Origin: JBJXHC01 sp046160825 | GTDB lineage: Bacteria > Bacteroidota > Ignavibacteria > UBA10030 > UBA6906 | Assembly: GCA_046160825.1 (NCBI GenBank) | Contig: JBJXHC010000075.1 | Span: 1 to 64,000, forward strand | Length of the DNA stretch: 64,000 nt | Direction of reading: 5' to 3' | Shown: positions 50,389 through 58,763 of the stretch, piece after piece | How positions within the stretch are numbered: the first letter of the stretch is position 1 | Layout: every line of letters starts with the position of its first letter | Program-made: the position numbers and the translations under genes | Notes under the pieces: model-generated | What the model saw: only the letters and a program-made list of their open reading frames with translations | Database searches by the model: none | Told to the model about the DNA's origin: nothing

Positions 50389-51618
50389 ATGTACTTTCTG
50401 ACAGAGTTGCGTGAAGGGCTGGCGATTTCACTCGGGGCCATTCGGGCCAACAAAATGCGCTCGCTGCTCACGATGCTCGGCATTTTCATCGGGATTCTTT
50501 CTGTGACATTGATGGCGACTGTCATCGATTACCTGAACAAGTCGTTCGAGCGGAGCGCTTCCGCGTTCGGTACCGAGACGATGTATGTCGAGAAGTTCCC
50601 ATGGGTTTCCAATGAGGACTGGTCAACGATGCGCAACCGACGCGACTTCAAAGTGGAATATGCAGACCAGTTGGAGCGCCAGTTGACTCTGGTCGATGCC
50701 GTAGCCCCGGTGATGGGTACACGTCGGATAGTCAAGTTTGAGAGTAACCAGATGGAAAGCGCCCTCATCACGGGAACTACTTCTGCGTATATGAAGACCT
50801 CGGGGAATTCCGATATCGACGGTCGTTTCTTCTCCGAAGAGGAATCGTCCGGCGGAAGACCGGTCTGTGCCATCGGTGCAACGGTTGCGGAGAATTTATT
50901 TCCTATGGGCGACCCCATCGGTAAGACCATTCGTATTGATGGATATCCCTACACCGTCCTTGGTGTGTTTGAAAAGCAGGGGGGGATGTTCGGCGAGTTT
51001 ACAAGCGACAACAGGGTGTACCTTCCTTTGCACTCGTTCATCAGTCATTTCGGTGGAAGGCGGTATGTTTCCATTCATGTAAGAGCGGTGAGCAAGAAGG
51101 CATTGGAGGACGCACGCCTCGAAGTTGAAGGCATCATGCGAAACATCCGCCGGATACCGCCGGGCGCGCCAAGCGATTTCAGTATCAATGCGTCGGATCA
51201 ACTCACAAGCGCGTTCGGGCCGATTAGTCTTACCATTGGCGTTATCGGGTTGTTCATTACCGGCCTATCGCTCTTTGTGGGTGGTATCGGAATCATGAAC
51301 ATCATGTTCGTTTCGGTTACCGAGCGCACACGTGAGATCGGGATCCGAAAGGCGATTGGGGCAAAGAAGCGGGCGATCCTGTTACAATTTCTCACGGAGT
51401 CCATCGTGCTATGTATTCTTGGAAGTATTATCGGACTCCTTGTTTCGTTTGTCCTGGTAATCGTTCTGAGCAACATGATGGAACTTGAGGCCGCTATGCC
51501 GTTTTCTGTCGTGTTCATTGCATTGATTGTTTCTGTCGGTGTAGGAGTCGTTTCGGGTTTCCTTCCCGCATATCGGGCAGCGAAGATGGATCCAGTGGAG
51601 GCGCTACGTTATGAGTAA
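50389..51618 (+). CDS. MacB-like ABC permease (FtsX domain), first of two
   Basis: This 409-residue protein has helix 1 (SLLTMLGIFIGILSVTLMATVIDYL), a periplasmic MacB_PCD domain (about 50-245), then three C-terminal helices containing the FtsX hallmark MNIMFVSVTERTREIGIRKAIGAKK and FLPAYRAAKMDPVEALRYE. It forms a dimeric or heterodimeric permease with the next gene product. Overlaps that gene by eight bases. Substrate unknown. Confidence 0.93.
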   Translation: MYFLTELREGLAISLGAIRANKMRSLLTMLGIFIGILSVTLMATVIDYLNKSFERSASAFGTETMYVEKFPWVSNEDWSTMRNRRDFKVEYADQLERQLTLVDAVAPVMGTRRIVKFESNQMESALITGTTSAYMKTSGNSDIDGRFFSEEESSGGRPVCAIGATVAENLFPMGDPIGKTIRIDGYPYTVLGVFEKQGGMFGEFTSDNRVYLPLHSFISHFGGRRYVSIHVRAVSKKALEDARLEVEGIMRNIRRIPPGAPSDFSINASDQLTSAFGPISLTIGVIGLFITGLSLFVGGIGIMNIMFVSVTERTREIGIRKAIGAKKRAILLQFLTESIVLCILGSIIGLLVSFVLVIVLSNMMELEAAMPFSVVFIALIVSVGVGVVSGFLPAYRAAKMDPVEALRYE

Positions 51619-52870
51619 AAGACTGCTCGACATGGCGATGTTCAAAGAGAGCCTTGCAATGGCGTTGAATGCCGTGCGTGCGAATAAGCTCCGTTCGTCA
51701 CTCACTCTCGTCGGCATCGTTGTCGGTATATTCTCCATTATTTCGGTTATGACTGCGATGGGTGTTCTGCGCAATGCCATTGAAGAAGGTATGATGCAAC
51801 TGGGAGCGAATACCGTGCAGTTGCAGAAATTTCCTCCCGGCGGACCTGGTGGCGGTCGTGAGCGGTGGAGATTCCGCAACAGAAAGAACATCACATACGA
51901 CCAGGCTCTCCAGATCCGGAATAAGGCAACACTGGCGGAAGCTGTTGGGATTGAGGCTTGGGAGTTTGGCAGGATGGTATGGTGGAACGGACAAAAAACG
52001 AATCCCAACGTCTCCGTCGCCGGCGAAAACCCCGAAGGGCTGATTACCAACGATTGGGTCGTCGATTACGGTCGCGGCATTACGAATGAGGATCTTGATC
52101 TCGGACGACGCGTAGCAGTATTAGGGAGCCCTATTGTAGAAAAACTATTCCCGCCGAGTGTGACTCCATTGGGGCAATCGATTCGTGTGGATGGTGCTGT
52201 CTATCAGGTGATTGGTGTATTGAAATCAAAGGGAGGCGTCCTCGGTGGCGACCAGGACAACTTCGTGCTCATCCCGATTACGACGTTTTTTCAGAAGTAC
52301 GGGAAGGACAAGGATATCCACGTTATGGTGAAGGCGCGGAGCCGCGAAGTTGTGGATGATGCTCTTGAGCAATCGCGCATGATCCTCCGTGTGGCGCGTA
52401 ATGTTCCTCCGGGCGCAGAGGATGATTTCGGATACTTCTCCAATGATTCCATACTCAAGCAATTCAATGATTTCACCATCTACCTCCGGCTCGGCGTTCT
52501 CGCCGTCAGCTCGATCGCGTTGCTGGCTGCGGGGATCGGCATCATGAACATCATGCTGGTCTCAGTGACAGAACGGACCCGTGAAATCGGCATCCGCAAA
52601 GCCATCGGTGCTCGAAAGAGCGACGTCCTCTCACAATTCATTATCGAAGCGATTATCCTCTGCCAGATTGGGGGCATCCTTGGTGTCATCCTCGGCATTG
52701 TCGTCGGTAATCTTGTTATCGGACTCTGGCTGGGGACGTCTGTCGTCATTCCGTGGGACTGGGCAGCCATCGGCGTCATCGTCTGTTCCCTCGTCGGCAT
52801 GATCTTCGGTGTTTATCCGGCATGGAAGGCTTCGACGCTTGATCCCATCGAGGCACTGCGTTACGAGTAA
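51611..52870 (+). CDS. MacB-like ABC permease (FtsX domain), second of two
   Basis: This 419-residue paralogue of the preceding permease has helix 1 (SSLTLVGIVVGIFSIISVMTAMGVL), a periplasmic MacB_PCD domain containing a Gly-Pro-rich insert GGPGGGRERWRFRNRK, then the FtsX region MNIMLVSVTERTREIGIRKAIGARK and a final ALRYE. Two different permeases with one ATPase indicate a heterodimeric pump. GAGG nine bases before ATG 51611 supports the overlapping start. Confidence 0.93.
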   Translation: MSKRLLDMAMFKESLAMALNAVRANKLRSSLTLVGIVVGIFSIISVMTAMGVLRNAIEEGMMQLGANTVQLQKFPPGGPGGGRERWRFRNRKNITYDQALQIRNKATLAEAVGIEAWEFGRMVWWNGQKTNPNVSVAGENPEGLITNDWVVDYGRGITNEDLDLGRRVAVLGSPIVEKLFPPSVTPLGQSIRVDGAVYQVIGVLKSKGGVLGGDQDNFVLIPITTFFQKYGKDKDIHVMVKARSREVVDDALEQSRMILRVARNVPPGAEDDFGYFSNDSILKQFNDFTIYLRLGVLAVSSIALLAAGIGIMNIMLVSVTERTREIGIRKAIGARKSDVLSQFIIEAIILCQIGGILGVILGIVVGNLVIGLWLGTSVVIPWDWAAIGVIVCSLVGMIFGVYPAWKASTLDPIEALRYE

Positions 52871-52880
52871 TGTTTGCATT

Positions 52881-52914
52881 CCCGCTGACCGGCTGGTGGG
52901 ATTCGGTCGGCGGG
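52881..52914 (+). terminator. Hairpin after the efflux operon
   Basis: CCCGCTGACCG and CGGTCGGCGGG pair over 11 positions with one G-T wobble around a 12-base loop, ten bases after the stop. The T-rich tail is weak (TATTCATCTC), so it may be a terminator of moderate strength. Confidence 0.6.
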
Positions 52915-53007
52915 TATTCATCTCATCTTGCTTTTCCAGCCCAATCTCTTATCTTCAACCCCTGACATGAAACACAAAACATTTCCGGAGTGTTGGCAGG
53001 AGTGGGG

Positions 53008-54549
53008 TTGAGGCTTCCTTTCTTGTATTTCCTTCTTCCGTTGTTGGTCATTCTCGTGCTGCCTTCGCGGGCTTTTTCTCAAGATACCCTCATAAGTCCG
53101 GTCTTCAAGAATTATCGTCACCCGAAGCCCGCCGCGATCATCGAGCGATCCGATGCGACCTACCAGATGTGGCAAACCTTTCAGCTTACTCAAAAAGCCA
53201 ATTCGGGTGATTTCCTAGCCCAGTATGAACTCGGCGTGAGGTATTTGATCGGTCGCGGCCTCACAGCCGACTCGACAAAGGGAGCGTATTGGACACGGAA
53301 GGCAGCGGATCAAGGTTTGGCGTCAGCACGATTCAACCTGGGTATTTTGTTGGAACACGGTTGGGGCGTTGAATGGAATCCGTTCGAAGCGTATAGCCAG
53401 TTCGCCCTGGCGGCAGAACGAGGTATGCCTGAAGCACAGTTTGCGATGGGACATTTGCTCACGGACAACCTTGTTGTCCCGCGCAACTGGGAAGATGCAT
53501 ATCAATGGATCAGAGCTGCTGCCGACTCGGGATATGAACCTGCAAAAGACGCGCTACCGGAGTTTCTTAAGCGCGGATACGGCGATGATTCCACGACTCC
53601 GTACACGGCGACGACAACCCCGACTCGGTCAGGTCAGCAATGGGCCCCAATCCTCATCGACTTTGCCAGCGATACAACAAAAAAAGTTGATGACAAGATG
53701 CTCCTGAGTGCCCTTCTGCGCGAGGCGACACCCGCAATGCAGAAAGCGCTTGGTACTGCCACTCCCGACACCTCCCTGAATCTTGATAGCGCGGCATTGC
53801 AGTCCGTCCAGCGTGCTGCCAATGCCGGAAGTCCTGAGGCGCTTACCGTGCTTGGCCGCTGTTATGAAAAGGGAGTTGGTATGAAAAAGGATCCAGTGAG
53901 GGCCGTGTCGAATTACATCCGGGCAGTGCGCTTCGATGGGCCTCATGCCTTTGATCTTCTCTGGACTTTGTTGGAACAGCAGCAAGTCGTTGCCGAACTG
54001 CGCGTGCGTGCCGCGCAGAACCAGGAAGAAGCGATGTTCTGTCTTGCAACACTCGCGTCACTGGGGCTCCAGTACCCATTGCTCAAGGGACACGCATGGG
54101 TTACCGAAGCACAGGCACTGGAACTACTGACGCTGGCTGCACGGCGTGGACATATCGCATCGAAGATTGAACTGGGGCTTTGCTACTTCTCCGGTCGCTG
54201 GGTGAATCAAAATAGAGAGCGGGCTTTCGACCTTTGGACAGAGGCAGGAGACATGGGAAGTATCGAAGCGGAAGTTCGTCTTGCAGCATCCATGATCATG
54301 AGTGAAACCGGCAATCCGGATTCGGTGACCCACAAACTGGACAAGGGAATAGAGGAGGGTTCAGTCCTTGCCCAAGTCGCTCTGGGCTATTGTTATGAAC
54401 GGGGTTTTGGTATGATGAAAAGCAAAGGTGAAGCTGCCCGTTATTACCGTAACGCAGCAACACGTGGCAGTCAGGATGCGTATCGGGCGCTTATCCGCAT
54501 TCATGACGAGATCAGACCTCAAGAGGCGCGGTTCCGCATAGAGGGTTAG
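53008..54549 (+). CDS. Secreted or periplasmic Sel1/TPR-like repeat protein
   Basis: About 513 residues. From TTG 53008 the protein begins with a clear signal peptide (LPFLYFLLPLLVILVLPSRAFS|QDT) and has GGAG five bases upstream; GTG 52990 is the alternative start. At least six Sel1-type repeats are visible, for example AQYELGVRYLIGRGLTADSTKGAYWTRKAADQG, ARFNLGILLEHGWGVEWNPFEAYSQF and AQVALGYCYERGFGMMKSKGEAARYYRNAATRG (each with the LG..Y..G.G pattern). Repeat units occur in two blocks separated by a less regular segment (about 185-265). Such proteins act as scaffolds. Its stop codon overlaps the stop of the convergent kinase. Confidence 0.8.
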   Translation: MRLPFLYFLLPLLVILVLPSRAFSQDTLISPVFKNYRHPKPAAIIERSDATYQMWQTFQLTQKANSGDFLAQYELGVRYLIGRGLTADSTKGAYWTRKAADQGLASARFNLGILLEHGWGVEWNPFEAYSQFALAAERGMPEAQFAMGHLLTDNLVVPRNWEDAYQWIRAAADSGYEPAKDALPEFLKRGYGDDSTTPYTATTTPTRSGQQWAPILIDFASDTTKKVDDKMLLSALLREATPAMQKALGTATPDTSLNLDSAALQSVQRAANAGSPEALTVLGRCYEKGVGMKKDPVRAVSNYIRAVRFDGPHAFDLLWTLLEQQQVVAELRVRAAQNQEEAMFCLATLASLGLQYPLLKGHAWVTEAQALELLTLAARRGHIASKIELGLCYFSGRWVNQNRERAFDLWTEAGDMGSIEAEVRLAASMIMSETGNPDSVTHKLDKGIEEGSVLAQVALGYCYERGFGMMKSKGEAARYYRNAATRGSQDAYRALIRIHDEIRPQEARFRIEG

Positions 54550-57500
54550 GCAAGCTCCGGAGTATAATCGAGTGCCTGTCGCATTCCATTTAACATTTCA
54601 GCTATTTTGTACGGCTTGTGGATAAAATCAATTGCCCCGGCATCAAGAAGTTCCTTCTTCTTCTCCTCTCTGATGAACCCGGTACTGAACAACACTTTCA
54701 CTGAAGGATTGATCTTTCTCAACTGACGGAAGACCTGTTCTCCTGAGAGTTTCGGCAGGCCCATATCCGACACAACGAGATCAATCTCATCCTTCCTTGC
54801 CGTGTATACAGCAACTCCTTCTTCACCATCGCGGGCTTCGAGAACAAGATATCCTGCTTTCTTCAGCATGTCGACGATAAGAGAACGAAGAATCTCCTCA
54901 TCTTCAATGACAAGGATTGTTTCTCCGGAACCCTGTGATGGCCATGTTTCCGATGACATTTCCGATGTGTTTCTTTGGGCAATGATCGGGAAATAGACCG
55001 AGAAAGTCGTCCCTTCCCCCAACCGACTTTGTACTTCAATCTGTCCATGATGTGCTTTAACAATTCCATGAACGATGGAAAGTCCCAGCCCCGTTCCCTT
55101 GCCGATCTCCTTTGTCGTGAAGAACGGTTCGAAGATTCTCCGCTGTACCTCAGGCGGAATTCCTGTCCCCGTGTCTGAGACCCGCAGAACGGCATGTTCG
55201 GCATTTGCTGGAAGACCAAATCGCTCCTCAAGATACTGGCCCGGAGTGGATTCGAGTGCGATCGTCAGGTTCCCGCCATCTCGAACGGGATGTGCGAGCA
55301 TAGCGTCGCGAGCGTTGATGCAAAGGTTCAACAACACTTGATGGATCTGACCCTCATCTCCCATGATCACTCCCTGTTTCATATTGATCGAGATGGTGAT
55401 CTCGATGGTTTTCGGGAATGAATGGTCAAGAATTTTCTTGACCTCCGTGACGATGTGTGAAAGGGAAACAGGAGAAAGCTTGGCGGCCTCTGCCCGCGAG
55501 AATTGCAGCAGTTGTTTTGCAATTGCCGCGCCGCGCAGCGTGGTTTCTTCAACCATGTTGGCATAACGTACCACCTGAAGGTCGGACGAGTGATGCTTGA
55601 TCATCTGCGCGGCCGTGAGCGTCACCCCCATGACGTTGTTGAAATCATGGGCAATACCGCTGGCAAGTTGTCCGACCGCCTCCATTTTTTGTGCTTGCAA
55701 CAGTTGATCCTCAAGACGTTTGCGGTCCGTTTCATCGAACAGATATCCTTTCACGGACGTGAGATCACCCTGGTCATTGAATGTCCCGATAAGATTTGCA
55801 ACCACATGAATAGGTTTGCCATCTTTTCGTCGCAGTTCGGTTTCATAATATTCGAGCTTTTTCATCTTGCGGACAGCTTCAAAGATGTTGTTCCGTGCTT
55901 CGATGCCGCTGTGGAGAACTCGGTAGTCGCTCTTCAGCGCCTCGTCGACAGACCCAAAGCCGAAGATGCGCGCAAATGCCGGATTACATGCATGGATTTT
56001 TCCCTCCGGAGTCGAAATGAAATCACCCGTCAAATCATCCTCAAACATCTGTCGATAACGTTCTTCGCTTTCGCGTAGGGCAACCTCGGAACGCTTCGTT
56101 TCGATGACTTTGGCAACCTGGGATGAGACGAATTCGAGCATGTGTTGTTCCACGACGCCGTACGCTTTGGGATCGGCATAGTGTTGCACCACCATTGCAC
56201 CGATGGTTTTATTGGCGACGATCAATGGTACGCCCAGCCAGATGGGGGATGGTGCTCCGACAAGCTCTGCTTCGCCATTTCTGATAAGTTCAGTAAGGAT
56301 GTCATCGGGACACAAGAGTGATCTCCCGGTTCGCAGGACATAAGCAGTCAGGCCTTTGCCAGGAGGCATCGGAGGAGAAGGGACGTCAACTTCATCCACG
56401 AAATAGGAGAAGTGGAGAAGGTCGTCGCTTTCGTCATACAGGGCGATATAGAAATTATTCGCGGGCATAACTTCCTGAATAATGCGATGGACCGCGACAT
56501 ACAGGTCATCGAGCTGTGGCGCGGCATCCGCTGCCTGCGCTATGCGATACACCGCATCCTGGAGTTTATCTGCCCGTTTCTTTTCGGTGATGTCCTGTGC
56601 GACACTCATCAACGCCAATGGTTCCCCGGTTTCGCCCCGCACAACAGATCTAGAAAGCGATACGAGAAACTCCGTGCCATCCTTGCGTTGATCCCACAGT
56701 TCCCCTTTCCACCCGTCGCGCAGAGTCTGGCCCAGAATCGTCTCTGCAAGTTCAGGGGCATTGCGCGCCGAGCGCACGTTGCCGATATGTCTGCCGATGA
56801 GTTCGTCCTCACGATACCCGTACATCCGAAGGAAAGCGTCATTCACGAACAGAATATTGTCATCAATGTCGGTCAGTGCCACGCCTTCGGCAATGCTCCG
56901 GAGAGCATGGGCAAGCATCGCGAGTCGGCTTTCCGTCTGCTTTCTGTCTGAGATGTCGCGCTGGGTTCCCCATGCACGCACGAGGTGACCGGATTCGACC
57001 ATGCCGACGAGGTTGTTCAGGAAGTAGCGCATGATTCCTTCATTATCGGGCTCATGCGATTCGGCATTGAGAAGCCTGTATCCTGAGCGGAGGAAGGCCT
57101 GCAGGTACTCGATGTTCCGCTGATCGCTCCTGATCAGGAGGTCTTTGAGTCGGGTTCCCTGCAATTCCTCTGCTCGTACCCGTCCGTACATTCTGGCCAT
57201 GACGTCGTTACACTGGGCAAGATATCCGTGCGCGTAAATAAAATCAATCTGATGGTCTTCGGTGAGAGTCAGGGGCATCGGCTGATCCAATTCAAATCGC
57301 CAGATTGCCTCGGAGCTTTGCTCGACGAAAGCCCTGTAGCGTTCCTCACTCGTCCGCAACGCCTCGACAGTTTCCTTCCGCTCGGTGATGTCACGGTAGT
57401 TTACGACAATGGCACCCACGGCGGGATCTCCCAGCAGGTTCGTCCCGATTCCATCCATCCATCGCCATGTCCCGTCCTTGTGCTTCATGCGATAGGTTGC

Positions 57501-58541
57501 GCTGGCAGAGCCGTCGCTTTGTTGCACGAGTTGGGTGAGCAGGCGGGTGGTCTCAGGATGATCATCCGGGTGAATCAGCGAGAACGCATTGATGCCTGTG
57601 AATTCCACGGCCGAGTAACCAAGAATACGCTCGGTGGATGGTCCGGCATATATGATAGTTCCCCCCGCATCGACAAGTGCAATGCCCTCGGAACTGTGCT
57701 CGATAAGCGACCGGAAGCGTTGCTCGCTTGTGCGGAGACGTTCTTCATTCTGTTTGCGTTCAGTAACATCACGTGACACGATAACAACACGGGAAGGTTT
57801 GCCCGTAGAGTCGGATACGACGTTGCCTTGGGATTCGATGTGGCGAACAGAGCCGTCCTTGAGCAGAAAACGATACTCCGACCGCTTTCCGACACCCGTT
57901 CGTATGGTTTCCGCAAATATCTCTTTGATCCTCTCCCGATCTTCCGGGTGAATCTCCTGGAATGAATCGGTTCCCCGGAGATTGGCAGGGTCATTCAGAA
58001 TCTCTTTGTACGAGAGGCTATTGTCTAATCGGATTCCCTCAGGATTCACCACGGCAATCAGATCGGAGACGTTGTCTGCGATGTGACGCAGGGTTGCCTC
58101 ACTCTGTCGGAGAGCTGCTTCTGCTTGCGTGGTTGCATCACTCTTGTGTTTCAAGCGCAGGGCATTTTGAATGGCAGGCCCAAGCAAATGGAGTTGATCC
58201 TTGCTGATATAATCAGTTGCGCCGGCGTGCATACAGCGGACAGCGATTTCCTCTGAATTTGCTCCAGAGACGATGATCACCGGTGTTTTCGGCATTCGGT
58301 CGTTGAAGACGGCCAGTACATCAACGCCATTAAAGCCTGCGAGTGAATAATCGGAGAGGACACAATCGGGGGGGAATTGTTCGATCTCCACGGCGATATC
58401 CTGGAGTGTGTCGACGCGGACAACCTTGGAAGGAAAGGGGAGTTTTGCAAGAGAAAACTCGATGAGTCTCGCGTCGGCGGGAGATTCTTTAACTAACAGA
58501 ATCCGCAATACGCCTGTGACTTGATCATTCAGTCGATGCAT
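54546..58541 (-). CDS. Large hybrid sensor histidine kinase (REC-PAS repeats-GAF-PAS-HisKA-HATPase-REC)
   Basis: This 1331-residue soluble protein has an N-terminal receiver-like domain (about 12-130), about four PAS domains with DVTERKQ/DITERKE linkers, and a GAF domain (about 680-830, EVMPANNFYIALYDESDDLLHF). Another PAS, a HisKA box (QLASGIAHDFNNVMG), HATPase (DTGTGIPPEVQ, GTGLGLSIVHG) and a C-terminal receiver (ILVIEDEEILRSL ... DLVVSDMGLP) follow. No membrane helix is seen. In the first receiver the usual acidic pair reads KE (LLVKESPAD), while the DY phosphoacceptor and the later lysine remain, so its phosphorylation is doubtful. It overlaps by a shared stop with the Sel1 gene. Signal and target unknown. 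Confidence 0.9.
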   Translation of the reverse strand: MHRLNDQVTGVLRILLVKESPADARLIEFSLAKLPFPSKVVRVDTLQDIAVEIEQFPPDCVLSDYSLAGFNGVDVLAVFNDRMPKTPVIIVSGANSEEIAVRCMHAGATDYISKDQLHLLGPAIQNALRLKHKSDATTQAEAALRQSEATLRHIADNVSDLIAVVNPEGIRLDNSLSYKEILNDPANLRGTDSFQEIHPEDRERIKEIFAETIRTGVGKRSEYRFLLKDGSVRHIESQGNVVSDSTGKPSRVVIVSRDVTERKQNEERLRTSEQRFRSLIEHSSEGIALVDAGGTIIYAGPSTERILGYSAVEFTGINAFSLIHPDDHPETTRLLTQLVQQSDGSASATYRMKHKDGTWRWMDGIGTNLLGDPAVGAIVVNYRDITERKETVEALRTSEERYRAFVEQSSEAIWRFELDQPMPLTLTEDHQIDFIYAHGYLAQCNDVMARMYGRVRAEELQGTRLKDLLIRSDQRNIEYLQAFLRSGYRLLNAESHEPDNEGIMRYFLNNLVGMVESGHLVRAWGTQRDISDRKQTESRLAMLAHALRSIAEGVALTDIDDNILFVNDAFLRMYGYREDELIGRHIGNVRSARNAPELAETILGQTLRDGWKGELWDQRKDGTEFLVSLSRSVVRGETGEPLALMSVAQDITEKKRADKLQDAVYRIAQAADAAPQLDDLYVAVHRIIQEVMPANNFYIALYDESDDLLHFSYFVDEVDVPSPPMPPGKGLTAYVLRTGRSLLCPDDILTELIRNGEAELVGAPSPIWLGVPLIVANKTIGAMVVQHYADPKAYGVVEQHMLEFVSSQVAKVIETKRSEVALRESEERYRQMFEDDLTGDFISTPEGKIHACNPAFARIFGFGSVDEALKSDYRVLHSGIEARNNIFEAVRKMKKLEYYETELRRKDGKPIHVVANLIGTFNDQGDLTSVKGYLFDETDRKRLEDQLLQAQKMEAVGQLASGIAHDFNNVMGVTLTAAQMIKHHSSDLQVVRYANMVEETTLRGAAIAKQLLQFSRAEAAKLSPVSLSHIVTEVKKILDHSFPKTIEITISINMKQGVIMGDEGQIHQVLLNLCINARDAMLAHPVRDGGNLTIALESTPGQYLEERFGLPANAEHAVLRVSDTGTGIPPEVQRRIFEPFFTTKEIGKGTGLGLSIVHGIVKAHHGQIEVQSRLGEGTTFSVYFPIIAQRNTSEMSSETWPSQGSGETILVIEDEEILRSLIVDMLKKAGYLVLEARDGEEGVAVYTARKDEIDLVVSDMGLPKLSGEQVFRQLRKINPSVKVLFSTGFIREEKKKELLDAGAIDFIHKPYKIAEMLNGMRQALDYTPELA

Positions 58542-58763
58542 CGTTTCTGTGTCTGTTCTGAGATGGCCATTCGTCTTCCCGGGTGGAGTATATCCACCGC
58601 TCCTTCGAGTGTCCCGAACCTATAAAAACAAGTGTAAACTTCCATTTGTTGAAGAGTGAAATTCATCTCGCCCTCTCGAAAGCTTTGTTGTCTGGTCGCG
58701 CCGTTGACCTCACATCGGTGAGATTGGCTTCGAGCCACAAGGTCAATGCCCTCCGTTTTTTTA
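58542..58763. other. Region between the two hybrid kinases
   Basis: No firm gene. A 45-codon frame on the minus strand (58529-58666, MNFTLQQMEVYTCFY...) overlaps the kinase start by 13 bases and has GAGGGCG upstream, but no recognisable product. A GGTGGA-N5-TCCACC dyad lies at 58582-58598, in the presumed leader. Confidence 0.4.

Noticed and set aside
58529..58666. 45-codon minus-strand frame overlapping the start of the large hybrid kinase
   Set aside because: A ribosome-binding-like GAGGGCG is present, but the product is not recognisable and the overlap alone is not enough; left as a note in the gap entry.
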